DNA of 64,000 nucleotides from Streptomyces sclerotialus (GCA_000719105.1 JODX01000007.1:186001-250000); one strand, 5' to 3'. Numbered from the stretch's first letter, positions 23,693-32,430 are shown. Translations and numbers: made by a program. The notes: a model not told the origin generated them from the sequence alone.

Positions 23693-26026
23693 ATGAAGGG
23701 GGATGCGTACGGGGGCGCGTCGGCCGGACCGGCGGGCTCCGCCTCGTCGTTGGGACCGCTCGTCGTCGTCGGCGGTACGGCACCCTTGCGGGCCGCGCAC
23801 GTGGAACTTCCCGAGGAGAACCCGGACCCCACCCTGCTGCCCGCGATCACCCTGCTGGAGCGCGCGGCGTCGCTGGGCGGCGTCCAGGAGGGCCTGCCGC
23901 TGCCGCCCGGACGGCTGCTCGCCGGGCAGTACCGGCTGATCCGGCCGCTCGGGTACGGCGGAATGGGCGAGGTCTACCTCGCGCTGGACACCAAGGTCGA
24001 CGACCGCGAGGTCGCCATCAAGATGCTGCACGCCACGCACCCGCGCGGGGACGCGGGCGCCCTGGCGCGCGAGCGGCGCGCCCTGGTAGACCTCAGCCAC
24101 GACGACATCATCCGTGTCTTCAACTACGGGCATCACCCCGAGGTCGGCGACTTCCTCGTGCTGCAGTACGTGGACGGGCTGACACTCGAGGAGGTGCGGG
24201 CCCGCGCGCGCGTGAGCCCCGACGAGTTCGGCGGCAGCCGCTTCCACGAGTTCGTCCTCGCGTACGGCGTCCGGATCCTGTCCGCGCTCGGCCATCTGCA
24301 CGCCGACCGGCCCGCCAAGGTCTACGGCGATCTGAAGCCGGACAACGTCATGCACGACGGCACCTCGACGAAGATCATCGACGTGGGCAGCGTCCGCGCG
24401 GCCGGGCTCCCCGGGCACACCACGGAGGGCTACCGCGCCCCGACCGTCGGCCCCGGCGGCGAGTCCGACGGCCGCGACGACCTGTTCAGCCTGGGCGAGA
24501 CGCTGCGACGGCTCAGCGGACTCGGCGAGTCGGCGCACGAACTCGAGGAACTCGGCGAGCTCGGCAGATCGGTCGCCGGTGCCGCCCCGGCCGCGGACCG
24601 GATGACCGCACCCGCCCCGCACGGTCTCGGGCTCGTCTCGCTCGCCCGCGTGCTGTGCCGCGCGACCAGGAGGAACCCCGACGAGCGGTTCGCCGACGCC
24701 CGGGAGATGGAACAGCAACTGCGCGGCGTCTTCCGCGAGCTGAGATCCCTGCGCACCCGACGGGAGACCTTCGAGCCGTCGCCGCTCTTCCTCCAGTCGC
24801 CGTACGCGCTCGACGGGGCCCTCGGGTCCGCACCGCCGCCCGCCCACTGGGCCGGGCCGAGCGCCTCCTCCCCGTACGCGCTGCCGTCCCCCGCCGAGGT
24901 CGCCCAGCGGCTGCCCGTCCCCAGGCCCGACCCGGACGACACCCACCACGCCGAACTGAGCAGGCTCGCCGACAGCGCGCCGGAGGCCCTGCTGCAGCAC
25001 ACCGCGGACTGGCGGGCGTCCACGGAGGTGCATCTGCTGCGCTGCCGGCTGAGACTGCGCGCACCGGGCGACGGGCGGGAGGCGGCGAGGAGGGAACTGG
25101 AGGCCGCCGAGCGGCTGATCGGCCCCGGGCGCGCCCCGTACGACTGGCGGCTGCACTGGCACCGCGGCCTCCTCGCGCTCGCCGCCGGCCAGGTGGCCGC
25201 CGCGCGAAAGCACTTCGACCGGGTCTACGCCTCGATCCCCGGGGAGTACGCGCCGAAACTCGCCCTCGGGTACTGCGCCGAGCGCCTCGACCGGTGGCGC
25301 GAGGCGCTGACCTTCTACGAGGCCGTACGGCTGCGCAACCCGTCGCTGGGCAGCGCGGCCTTCGGCGCCGCCCGGGCCCGGCTGGCACTCGGCGGCGAGC
25401 GGGCCCGGCACGAGGCGGTCGGGGCCCTGGACGCGGTGCCCCAGCACTCCCGGCACCGCACCGCCGCCCGCACGGCGGCCGTCCGCATCGGCGTCGCCCA
25501 CGTACGCACCGCCGACCGCGACGACGAGGCGCGGGACCGGCTCGGGGAAGTGCTGGAGCGCCTCTCCCTGCTCTTCCACGCCCACGGACTCACCGACGAC
25601 CACGCCCGCATCCGCATGACCGCCGAGGTCTGGGAGGCCGCGCACGACGCCCACGCGCGCGGAGCGCTCGCCGCGGCGGGACTGGCCGCGCTGGCCGCCG
25701 GCGCCGATCCGCGGCTGGGGTTCCCGGCCACCGGGACCGGACTGCGCCAGGACCTGTCCCGGCTCTACCGCTCCCTCGCCCACCAGGCCGCCCGGTCCGC
25801 CGACCCCGCGGACCCCGGCTACCTCGGGGAGACGGCCGTCGCCGAGATCCTCCTGGACCGCGCCTACGAGGTCCGCCCGCTCGCCTTCCGCCACCACAGG
25901 GACAGCCCATGGCTCGGGAAGAGAGTCGCCGACCGGCTCCGCACGGTCGCCTCCGCGGCGTCGCGCAGACCGTCACCCGCCTCGCACAGGCCACCGCCCG
26001 GCTCACGTCGGCCACCGTCGCCGTAG
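23693..26026 (+). CDS. PknG-like serine/threonine protein kinase with TPR domain
   Basis: 777 aa. Kinase domain about residues 80-370: Gly loop GYGGMGEVYLA (87-97), VAIK lysine 110, catalytic loop YGDLKPDN (Asp213, Lys215, Asn218) in place of HRD, and DVG (Asp230) in place of DFG. Those two substitutions are as in mycobacterial PknG. The rest is helical repeats resembling the PknG TPR domain (HWHRGLLALAAGQVAAARKHFDRVYASIPGEYAPKLALGYC). The N-terminal 80 residues contain no Cys, so the rubredoxin domain of PknG is absent. The ATG at 23693 has no ribosome binding site but lies 8 nt after TATGCT (23679-23684), suggesting a leaderless start. The next gene begins inside its 3' end. Confidence 0.85.
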   Translation: MKGDAYGGASAGPAGSASSLGPLVVVGGTAPLRAAHVELPEENPDPTLLPAITLLERAASLGGVQEGLPLPPGRLLAGQYRLIRPLGYGGMGEVYLALDTKVDDREVAIKMLHATHPRGDAGALARERRALVDLSHDDIIRVFNYGHHPEVGDFLVLQYVDGLTLEEVRARARVSPDEFGGSRFHEFVLAYGVRILSALGHLHADRPAKVYGDLKPDNVMHDGTSTKIIDVGSVRAAGLPGHTTEGYRAPTVGPGGESDGRDDLFSLGETLRRLSGLGESAHELEELGELGRSVAGAAPAADRMTAPAPHGLGLVSLARVLCRATRRNPDERFADAREMEQQLRGVFRELRSLRTRRETFEPSPLFLQSPYALDGALGSAPPPAHWAGPSASSPYALPSPAEVAQRLPVPRPDPDDTHHAELSRLADSAPEALLQHTADWRASTEVHLLRCRLRLRAPGDGREAARRELEAAERLIGPGRAPYDWRLHWHRGLLALAAGQVAAARKHFDRVYASIPGEYAPKLALGYCAERLDRWREALTFYEAVRLRNPSLGSAAFGAARARLALGGERARHEAVGALDAVPQHSRHRTAARTAAVRIGVAHVRTADRDDEARDRLGEVLERLSLLFHAHGLTDDHARIRMTAEVWEAAHDAHARGALAAAGLAALAAGADPRLGFPATGTGLRQDLSRLYRSLAHQAARSADPADPGYLGETAVAEILLDRAYEVRPLAFRHHRDSPWLGKRVADRLRTVASAASRRPSPASHRPPPGSRRPPSP

Positions 26027-27150
26027 CCGCCGAACTCGCCCGCGGCGTCCGCCGTTACGCCTGGCCGTCGGCCGAGGGGCGGCGCAACAGCGCCTACCTG
26101 CGGGACCGTCTCGTGGCGCTGCCGCTGCTCGCCATGGTGGCGTTCGGGGCGTTCGGGTGGGCGTACACCGACGTACGCGGGGATCTGGCGCACGTACGGA
26201 ACCGGCTGGCGCCCGCACTCGTCGACCTCGCCGACGCGAAGGCGTCGCTGCTCATCGCGCAGTCCGAGGCGGAGGACAACCTGGAGCGCGGCGGGGCGGT
26301 GGAGCTCGGCGGAATGGGCGAGCGCTACCGCACCCGGGTGGCCCGGGCGACCCAGAGCCTCAACCAGGTGGTGCGGGGCGGGGCGCTGACCGTGGCCGAG
26401 GAACAGGAACTGCGCGTGGTGTCCGCGCTGGTCGTGGACTACACCGCCTGGGTCGCCCGCGCCCAGGGGCATGCGGCCGACTCCGTCCTGGGGGACGCCG
26501 AGCTGTCGTACGCGCGCGGCATGCTCTGCCCCCCGCCGGACGGGGACGGCCGGGAAGACGGGTATCCGCAGTGCGGGAAGCCGACCGGCTCCGACGCGAC
26601 CTCGATCGTGGACCGTGTGGTGGGCCTGGAACGGCAGGTCCGCGACCGGATCGCCGAGCGGTCCGCCTGGGGCACCGGCGTGATCACGGCCGCGGCCGTC
26701 TCCGGGGCCGCCTGCGTGCTGCTGGCCGCCGGGCTGTGCGGCACCCTGTCCTTCCTGCGCCGCCGCTTCCGTATCCGGCTCAGCGTCCCCCTCGTGGTGG
26801 CCGCCCTGCCGCTGTGCGCCGTCCCGCTGCTGACCTGGGACGCGCTGCGCGCACACGACGCGCTGAGCCGGGTCGTCCCGGTCGCGGACGAGCTCGTCGA
26901 GGACACCTCGGCGAAGACCGAGACCATCGCCGAGGAGCGCCCCTTCGAGAACGACGCCGAACCGCGGTCCATCGCCTTCCTGGCCGCCCGCGTCGACGAC
27001 CGGCTGGCCGGAGGGCGGCTCGCCTTCCTGGACGGGCTCGCCGTCTTCGTCCTGCCCGCCGGGCTGGCCACCGCCGCCCTGGCCGGCGGCACCCTGCACG
27101 CCTACCGCCGCGAGTACCTGCTGGTCGTCCGCCCGGGAGCCGTCTCATGA
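25909..27150 (+). CDS. GlnX-like four-helix membrane signalling protein
   Basis: 413-aa integral membrane protein. Predicted topology: a basic cytosolic N-terminus of about 65 aa, TM1 about 69-87, an extracytoplasmic domain of about 170 aa with two Cys (MLCPPPDGDG...QCG) that could form a disulfide, TM2 and TM3 about 257-312 as a hairpin, a second extracytoplasmic segment of about 55 aa, then TM4 near 372-396. This matches GlnX, which links an outer binding protein to cytosolic PknG. The ATG at 25909 lies 118 nt inside the kinase gene; no later start keeps the N-terminus. The stop overlaps the ATG of the lipoprotein gene (ATGA). Confidence 0.75.
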   Translation: MAREESRRPAPHGRLRGVAQTVTRLAQATARLTSATVAVAAELARGVRRYAWPSAEGRRNSAYLRDRLVALPLLAMVAFGAFGWAYTDVRGDLAHVRNRLAPALVDLADAKASLLIAQSEAEDNLERGGAVELGGMGERYRTRVARATQSLNQVVRGGALTVAEEQELRVVSALVVDYTAWVARAQGHAADSVLGDAELSYARGMLCPPPDGDGREDGYPQCGKPTGSDATSIVDRVVGLERQVRDRIAERSAWGTGVITAAAVSGAACVLLAAGLCGTLSFLRRRFRIRLSVPLVVAALPLCAVPLLTWDALRAHDALSRVVPVADELVEDTSAKTETIAEERPFENDAEPRSIAFLAARVDDRLAGGRLAFLDGLAVFVLPAGLATAALAGGTLHAYRREYLLVVRPGAVS

Positions 27151-28442
27151 CCCGAAAGCCGGCCCGGCTGCTGCGGGCCCTTCTCGTGCTCTGCCTGCTC
27201 GCCCCGGGCGCCGGCTGCGCGGCGGACGAGCCCGATCCGCTCGTCGTGCTCGGCCCGTGGACCGGTCAGGAGGGCGCGGCCTTCGAGGCCGCCCTGGAGA
27301 AACTGGACGACGGCACCGGGCGGGAGTACACGTACGAAGGCACCCGCTCCCTGCGCGAGACGCTGCTGTCCCAGCTGGAGGCGGACGCCCCGCCGGACGT
27401 GGCCATCCTCAACAGCATCGGCGAGCTCACCGAGTACGCCCGCCGCGGCAGACTGCGGCCCCTCGCCGACGAGGCCGCCGAGCGCGCCTACTCGCCCTGG
27501 GCGCCGCCCCTGCTCGTGGACAGGGCGAACCGCAGGTACTGGGTCCCCCTGAAGGTCGACGTGAAGAGCCTCGTATGGAGCGAGGAAGGCGCGTCGAGCG
27601 AGGATCCCGAGTGGTGCGTGGGGCTCGCTTCGCAGGCCACCTCCGGCTGGCCCGGCACCGACTGGATCGAGGACATCCTCCTCCACCAGGCGGGCGACGG
27701 CTTCTACGAGAAGTGGGCGACGGGCCGCGAGAAGTGGAGCAGCCCGGCCGTCGAACGCGCCTGGACGACCTGGGCCCGGCTGCTCGGCGACCGTGACCCG
27801 GCGTCCGTCCGGCTCTCCCTGACGACGTCGTACGAGGGCGAGTCCGTGCAGGGCGAGGGGAAACCGCGCGGGCTGCTCGACTCACCCGCCTTCGGCGGCT
27901 GCACGCACGAACACCAGAGCGCCTTCGTGCGCTACCTCTACACGGACGACAAGGTGCGCGTGGAGCCGTCGGCCCGCTTCCTGGACGGGCGGCCGGAATA
28001 CCGGGACGCGTACGAGGTCGCGGGCGACATGGCCGCCGTGTTCAGCGACGACCCGGCCGCCCAGGAACTGGTGGAGCGGCTGTCGAGCCCCGGCGGGCGG
28101 CAGGCGTGGCGCGACGCGGCGGACCCGCCGGTGCGCCCGCTCTTCCCGGACACGGCGGAGCTGCCGCCGGCATCGGACGACGACCCGTTCGAGCAGGAGA
28201 TCGCCTCCCTGCTCACCTCCCGCGCCCGCACCCTGTGCTTCGACGCGTCCGACGTGATGCCGCCCGAACTGCGCGACGCCTTCCACCGGGCGGTACTGGA
28301 GTACTTCCGCGACCCGGCGCCCGGGCACCTGAAGTCACTGCTGGAGCAACTGGACACCGTCAGCGCCCGGGTGGACGACGACTACTCCGGCGACCGCTCC
28401 TTCCGGCCGCCGCAGGACATCTGCGCGGACACCGGGGGCTGA
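27147..28442 (+). CDS. Substrate-binding lipoprotein, sensory partner of the kinase operon
   Basis: 431 aa. Signal peptide and lipobox-like end at residues 1-24 (LLVLCLLAPGAGC), so the mature protein is probably lipid-anchored outside the membrane. The body resembles family-1 (sugar-type) ABC solute-binding proteins: LVVLGPWTGQEGAAFEAAL, DVAILNSIGELTEYARRGRLRPL, YWVPLKVDVKSLVW, and WPGTDWIEDILLHQ. No permease or ATPase genes are present, and its start overlaps the GlnX-like gene by 4 nt. By analogy with GlnH it should report ligand binding to the kinase rather than transport. The ligand could be a sugar rather than Asp/Glu; that is inference. Confidence 0.8.
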   Translation: MTRKPARLLRALLVLCLLAPGAGCAADEPDPLVVLGPWTGQEGAAFEAALEKLDDGTGREYTYEGTRSLRETLLSQLEADAPPDVAILNSIGELTEYARRGRLRPLADEAAERAYSPWAPPLLVDRANRRYWVPLKVDVKSLVWSEEGASSEDPEWCVGLASQATSGWPGTDWIEDILLHQAGDGFYEKWATGREKWSSPAVERAWTTWARLLGDRDPASVRLSLTTSYEGESVQGEGKPRGLLDSPAFGGCTHEHQSAFVRYLYTDDKVRVEPSARFLDGRPEYRDAYEVAGDMAAVFSDDPAAQELVERLSSPGGRQAWRDAADPPVRPLFPDTAELPPASDDDPFEQEIASLLTSRARTLCFDASDVMPPELRDAFHRAVLEYFRDPAPGHLKSLLEQLDTVSARVDDDYSGDRSFRPPQDICADTGG

Positions 28443-28457
28443 GCCGTACGCTGGCGT

Positions 28458-28475
28458 GCGGCGGGGGAACGCCGC
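28458..28475. terminator. Short bidirectional hairpin
   Basis: GCGGCG (28458-28463) and CGCCGC (28470-28475) form a 6-bp stem with a GGGGAA loop, exactly in the 33-nt gap between convergent genes. It is too short to be certain. Confidence 0.4.
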
Positions 28476-29255
28476 TCAGACCGCGACGACCCGCACCCCC
28501 GCCTCCTCGAAGCCCCGCACCGTCTCCTCCTCCACCGCCGAGTCCGTGACCAGCGTGTCCACCGCCTCGGCCGCGCAGATCCGGGCGAACGCGCGCCGGC
28601 CCAGCTTGCTGGAGTCGGCCGCCACGACGACGCGTTCGGCGCGCTCGCACAGCAGCCGGTTCACCGCCGCCTCCGCCTCGTCGTGCGCGGCCGCGCCGTG
28701 GCGCACGTCGAGCGCGACCACGCCCAGCACGGCCACGTCCACGGTGATCTGGCCGAGCACCCCGTCGGCGAGCGGCCCGACGAGCTCGTACGAGGACGGA
28801 CGGGCCACCCCACCGGTCAGCACGATCTTGAACTGGGGGCGCACGGCGAGCTCATTGGCGATGTTCAGCGCGTTGGTGACGACGGTCAGCGCGGGCGAGC
28901 CCGAGGCCAGGTCGGTGCGGACGGCCAGCGCCCGGGCCACCTCCGTGGTGGTCGTCCCGCCGGTCAGGCCGACCGCCTCGCCGGGGGAGACCAGGCCCGC
29001 GACCGCCCGGGCGATGCGCTGCTTCTCGGAGGCGTGGCGGGCGGTCTTGTAGCGCAGCGGCAGCTCGTACGAGACCCCGTGGACGACCGCGCCGCCCCGG
29101 GTGCGCACGAGCATCTGCTGCTCGGCCAGCCCGTCGAAGTCGCGGCGGATCGTGGCGGCGGAGACGGAGAGCTCGGCCGCCGCCTCCTCGACGTCCAGCC
29201 GGCCCCGTTCGACGAGCAGTTCCAGCAGCGCCTTCCAGCGGGCGTCGCGCGACAT
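28476..29255 (-). CDS. DeoR/GlpR-family regulator (AgaR-like)
   Basis: 259-aa repressor. N-terminal winged helix-turn-helix (RGRLDVEEAAAELSVSAATIRRDFDGLAEQQMLVRTRGGAV) and C-terminal phosphosugar-sensing domain (GLTGGTTTTEVARALAV, VVTNALNIANELA, VLTGGVARPSSYELVGPLA, VVAADSSKLGRRAF). ACGGAGG lies 7 nt before the ATG at 29255. It is divergent from an AgaS-like isomerase and tagatose-type aldolase, which it very likely represses, with a phosphorylated amino sugar or tagatose phosphate as effector. Related GAAAGTGCTCG and GAAACGAGCAT segments at 29333-29375 in the shared promoter region are candidate binding sites. Confidence 0.9.
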   Translation of the reverse strand: MSRDARWKALLELLVERGRLDVEEAAAELSVSAATIRRDFDGLAEQQMLVRTRGGAVVHGVSYELPLRYKTARHASEKQRIARAVAGLVSPGEAVGLTGGTTTTEVARALAVRTDLASGSPALTVVTNALNIANELAVRPQFKIVLTGGVARPSSYELVGPLADGVLGQITVDVAVLGVVALDVRHGAAAHDEAEAAVNRLLCERAERVVVAADSSKLGRRAFARICAAEAVDTLVTDSAVEEETVRGFEEAGVRVVAV

Positions 29256-29393
29256 CCGAGCCTCCGTTCGACGCGTCGTTCCTCCGGTGACCCTAGCGCA
29301 GCCCGCACGCACCCAGGAGCGACCGCATGCTTGAAAGTGCTCGGACGCTCGCTCTATCTTGCAGAAACGAGCATCGAGCCGGAGAGGTGGGCC

Positions 29394-30293
29394 ATGAGCC
29401 ACGTCGAGGACGAGCTGAACAGCCAGCCCGAGTGCTGGACCCGCGCCGCCGAGGAGGCCACCGCCCACGCGCGCGTGCTGCCCGGGGCGGGGGAACGGGT
29501 GGCGATCGTGGGGTGCGGGACCTCGTACTTCATGGCGAAGGCGGCCGCCGCCCTGCGCGAGGGGGCCGGACAGGGCGAGACCGACGCGTACGCCGCCTCC
29601 GAGTTCCCGCACGGCCGCCCGTACGACCGTGTCGTCGCCCTCACCCGCTCCGGCACCACCACCGAGGTCCTCGACCTCCTCGGCCGGCTCCGGGGGAGCG
29701 CCCGCACCGTCGCGGTCACCGCGGACCCGGACACCCCGGTGGCGACGGCCGCCGACGACCTCGTCGTCCTGGGCTTCGCCGACGAACGGTCCGTCGTCCA
29801 GACCCGGTTCGCGACCACCGCGCTCACCCTGCTCCGCGCCCACCTCGGCCTGCACCCCGACACGGCCGTCGCCGACGCCCGCACCGTGCTGAAGGAGCCG
29901 CCGCCCGACGACCTCGCCGGCCGCACGCAGTTCACCTTCCTCGGCCGAGGCTGGACCGTCGGGCTCGCCGACGAGGCCGCGCTCAAGATGCGCGAGGCCG
30001 CGCTGGCCTGGGCGGAGTCCTACCCGGCGATGGAGTACCGGCACGGCCCGATCAGCGTCACCACGCAGAACACGGTCACCTGGATGCTCGGCGACGCACC
30101 CGAGGGGCTGGCCCGCCAGGTGCGGGACACCGGCGCCACCTGGGTGGCCGGCGGCCTCGATCCGCTCGCCGAACTGGTCCGGGCCCAGCGGCTCGCCGTC
30201 GCCGTGGCCGCCGCCCGCGGACTCGATCCGGACCGGCCCCGCCACCTCACCCGCTCGGTGATCCTCGACGCCGCCGACCGGCAGAAGCGATAG
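29394..30293 (+). CDS. SIS-domain sugar isomerase (AgaS-like)
   Basis: 299 aa with two SIS (sugar isomerase) half domains, as in AgaS and the isomerase part of GlmS. Motifs are VAIVGCGTSYFMAKAAAALRE (about residues 36-56), VVALTRSGTTTEVLDLL (phosphate-binding Ser/Thr), FLGRGWTVGLADEAALKMREAALAWAESYPAMEYRHGPISV (about 182-222). In AgaS-type enzymes this fold deaminates and isomerises galactosamine-6-phosphate to tagatose-6-phosphate, which fits the aldolase gene 10 nt downstream. GGAGAGG precedes the ATG at 29394. TATCTT at about 29354-29359 may be the -10. Confidence 0.85.
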   Translation: MSHVEDELNSQPECWTRAAEEATAHARVLPGAGERVAIVGCGTSYFMAKAAAALREGAGQGETDAYAASEFPHGRPYDRVVALTRSGTTTEVLDLLGRLRGSARTVAVTADPDTPVATAADDLVVLGFADERSVVQTRFATTALTLLRAHLGLHPDTAVADARTVLKEPPPDDLAGRTQFTFLGRGWTVGLADEAALKMREAALAWAESYPAMEYRHGPISVTTQNTVTWMLGDAPEGLARQVRDTGATWVAGGLDPLAELVRAQRLAVAVAAARGLDPDRPRHLTRSVILDAADRQKR

Positions 30294-30303
30294 GGGAGAG
30301 GCC

Positions 30304-31152
30304 GTGCCGCTCGTCACCACCGGTGAACTGGTCACCGCGGCCGCCGCGGCCCGCACCGCCGTCCCGGCCTTCAACATCATCACCCTCGAACACGTCGAGG
30401 CGGTCCTCGCGGGCGCCGAGTCCGCCGGCGCACCCGTCGTCCTCCAGGTCAGCGAGAACGCGGTGGCGTTCCGCGGCGGGCACCTCCTCCCGCTGGCCCG
30501 CGCCGCCACCGCCGCCGCCGAGCGGTCGGGCGTGCCCGTCGCCCTGCACCTCGACCACGTCCAGCGCGACGACCTGCTGCGCCGGGCGCCCGACGCGGGG
30601 TTCGGCTCGGTGATGTACGACGCGTCCCGGCTGCCGTACCCGGAGAACCTCGCCGCCACCCGCGCCGCCGTCGACTGGGCGCACGCCCAGGGGCTCTGGA
30701 TCGAGGCCGAGCTGGGCCAGGTCGGCGGGAAGCACGGGGCGCCGGCCCTCGACGCACACGCCCCCGGAGCCCGGACCGACCCCGACGAGGCCCGCGCCTT
30801 CGTCACCGACTCCGGCGTCGACGCCCTGGCCGTCGCCATCGGCAGCACCCACGCGATGACCACCCGCACGGCCGCCCTCGATCACGCCCTGCTGAAACGC
30901 CTGAGTGCCGCGCTGGACGTGCCGCTCGTCCTCCACGGCTCCTCCGGGGTCCCCGACGGCGAGCTCAGGGCGGCCGTCGAGGGCGGCATCGCGAAGGTCA
31001 ACATCGGTACGGCGCTCAACATCGCGATGACGGGCGCGGTCCGGGAGTTCCTCGCCGCCCGCCCCGAGGTGGTCGATCCGCGCAAGTACCTCGCCGCGGG
31101 TCGCGAGGCCATGGCGGGGGCGGTGGCACGGCTGATCGGGGTGCTGCGCTAG
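30304..31152 (+). CDS. Class II fructose/tagatose-bisphosphate aldolase
   Basis: 282-aa zinc-dependent aldolase cleaving a ketose-1,6-bisphosphate (fructose or tagatose) to DHAP and glyceraldehyde-3-phosphate. Landmarks are VPAFNIITLEHVEAVLAGAE, VALHLDHV (catalytic Asp and zinc His), MYDASRLPYPENLAAT, WIEAELGQVGG (Glu ligand), LAVAIGSTHA (His) and LVLHGSSGVPDGELRAAVEGGIAKVNIGT. The KbaY/GatY subgroup is likely because of the AgaS-type neighbour. The GTG at 30304 follows GGGAGAGG. The 3' end overlaps the convergent methyltransferase gene by 4 nt. Confidence 0.9.
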   Translation: MPLVTTGELVTAAAAARTAVPAFNIITLEHVEAVLAGAESAGAPVVLQVSENAVAFRGGHLLPLARAATAAAERSGVPVALHLDHVQRDDLLRRAPDAGFGSVMYDASRLPYPENLAATRAAVDWAHAQGLWIEAELGQVGGKHGAPALDAHAPGARTDPDEARAFVTDSGVDALAVAIGSTHAMTTRTAALDHALLKRLSAALDVPLVLHGSSGVPDGELRAAVEGGIAKVNIGTALNIAMTGAVREFLAARPEVVDPRKYLAAGREAMAGAVARLIGVLR

Positions 31153-32309
31153 CGCTTGACCGCCTTCAGGACCACGAACTTCGGGTCGCTCGCCACCACC
31201 TCGCCGTTGCCGAAGAGGCGGCGCAGCTTCACGTGGTAGCCGAGGTGGCGGTTGCCGATCACCCACAGCTCGCCGCCCGGCCGCAGCGCGCGCTTCGCCC
31301 CGGTGAACATCCGCCAGGCCGTGGCGTCCGTCGTCGCCTGGTGGGAGTGGAACGGCGGGTTGTTGAGCACCAGGTCGACGCTGCCGGGCGGGAAGCCCGC
31401 CATGCCGTCGCCGACGCGGAACTCGGCCTTGCCGTCGGCGTTCGTCCGGTAGGTGGCCTCCGCGGATGCCACCGCCTGGTACGACTCGTCCACGAACACC
31501 ACCTCGGCGTCCGGCCGGGCCAGCGCCACCGCCGTCCCCACGACGCCGTTGCCGCAGCCGAGGTCGACGACGCGGGCGCCGCCGCGGACGTCCGGCAGGT
31601 GCTGGAGGAAGAAGCGGGTGCCGATGTCCAGGCGGTCGGCGCAGAAGACGCCCGCGTGGTTGACGACGGTGCGGCCGGAGAGCGGGCCGATGCCCTCGGG
31701 GAGGGGGTAGCGGTACGGCCAGGGATCGGCGTCCTGCTCGCGCTCCCGCTCCGGGGCCGGGACGGTGAAGATCAGCCGGGCCTTCCTCCGCGCGAGCGAC
31801 GTCCGGGTCGGGCCGAGGATCCGCTCGAACAGCTCCAGCGTCGAGGTGTGGATCTCCTTCACCATGCCGGCGCCGACGACGACGGTGTCCGCGTGCACCG
31901 CGGGCGCCAGGCGCAGCAGTTGGTCCTCCAGCAGGGCGAGGCTCTTCGGCACCCGCACCAGCAGCACGTCGATCCGCCCGGGCGGCGGGTCCTGGGTGGT
32001 GAGCAGCCGCACGGAGTCCGCCGGGACGCCGTTGCGCTCCAGGTTCGCCCGGGTCGCCCGCTGCGCCAGGTACGAGTCCGTGATCTGGACGGCCGGGCCG
32101 CGCGCCGCGAGCGCCGTGGTCACCGCACCCCAGCGGTCGCCCACCACCACGACCGTGCCGGACAGCGGGGCGCCGCTCTCCGCCAGGTGACCGAGCAGGT
32201 ACTCGTCGGCGGCGTCCCAGGCGCGCAGCCGGTCGCGGGGGTCCTCGGGGAAGCGGGTCAGCGAGAGCTCGGTCTGCTCGGCCCATGGCGTGGTCATCCG
32301 GTCGTTCAT
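31149..32309 (-). CDS. RlmG/RsmC-like rRNA (guanine-N2) methyltransferase
   Basis: 386 aa: a duplicated class I methyltransferase fold, with a degenerate N-terminal half and an active C-terminal half. Active-site motifs are GGARVVDLGCGNGVVGTAVALA (SAM binding) and VLNNPPFHSHQ (the NPPF catalytic motif for base N-methylation). In Escherichia coli RlmG makes m2G1835 of 23S rRNA and RsmC m2G1207 of 16S rRNA; the length fits RlmG. The ATG at 32309 has no ribosome binding site; TAGCCT lies 9 nt upstream and could be a -10 for a leaderless mRNA. The ATG at 32297 is the alternative. Confidence 0.83.
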   Translation of the reverse strand: MNDRMTTPWAEQTELSLTRFPEDPRDRLRAWDAADEYLLGHLAESGAPLSGTVVVVGDRWGAVTTALAARGPAVQITDSYLAQRATRANLERNGVPADSVRLLTTQDPPPGRIDVLLVRVPKSLALLEDQLLRLAPAVHADTVVVGAGMVKEIHTSTLELFERILGPTRTSLARRKARLIFTVPAPEREREQDADPWPYRYPLPEGIGPLSGRTVVNHAGVFCADRLDIGTRFFLQHLPDVRGGARVVDLGCGNGVVGTAVALARPDAEVVFVDESYQAVASAEATYRTNADGKAEFRVGDGMAGFPPGSVDLVLNNPPFHSHQATTDATAWRMFTGAKRALRPGGELWVIGNRHLGYHVKLRRLFGNGEVVASDPKFVVLKAVKR

Positions 32310-32430
32310 CGTGCGTCAAGGCTAGCCGAGCCGCAGGTCGGGCCCGCCGCCGCGGCGGATCGGGGTACGGGCCGGAGCCGGCGGGAGCGGGCGGGCGCGG
32401 ACTGGGACGCCGGTGGGCGAGGATGGGCGT

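Noticed and set aside
24655..25908. Long extension of the GlnX-like frame back into the kinase gene
   Set aside because: The extension is an Arg/Pro-rich shadow of the kinase domain; the first residues with plausible protein character begin at the ATG at 25909.
28683..29393. N-terminal extension of the AgaS-like gene through the DeoR regulator
   Set aside because: It is antisense to a clear DeoR gene; the ATG at 29394 has GGAGAGG and begins the family alignment.
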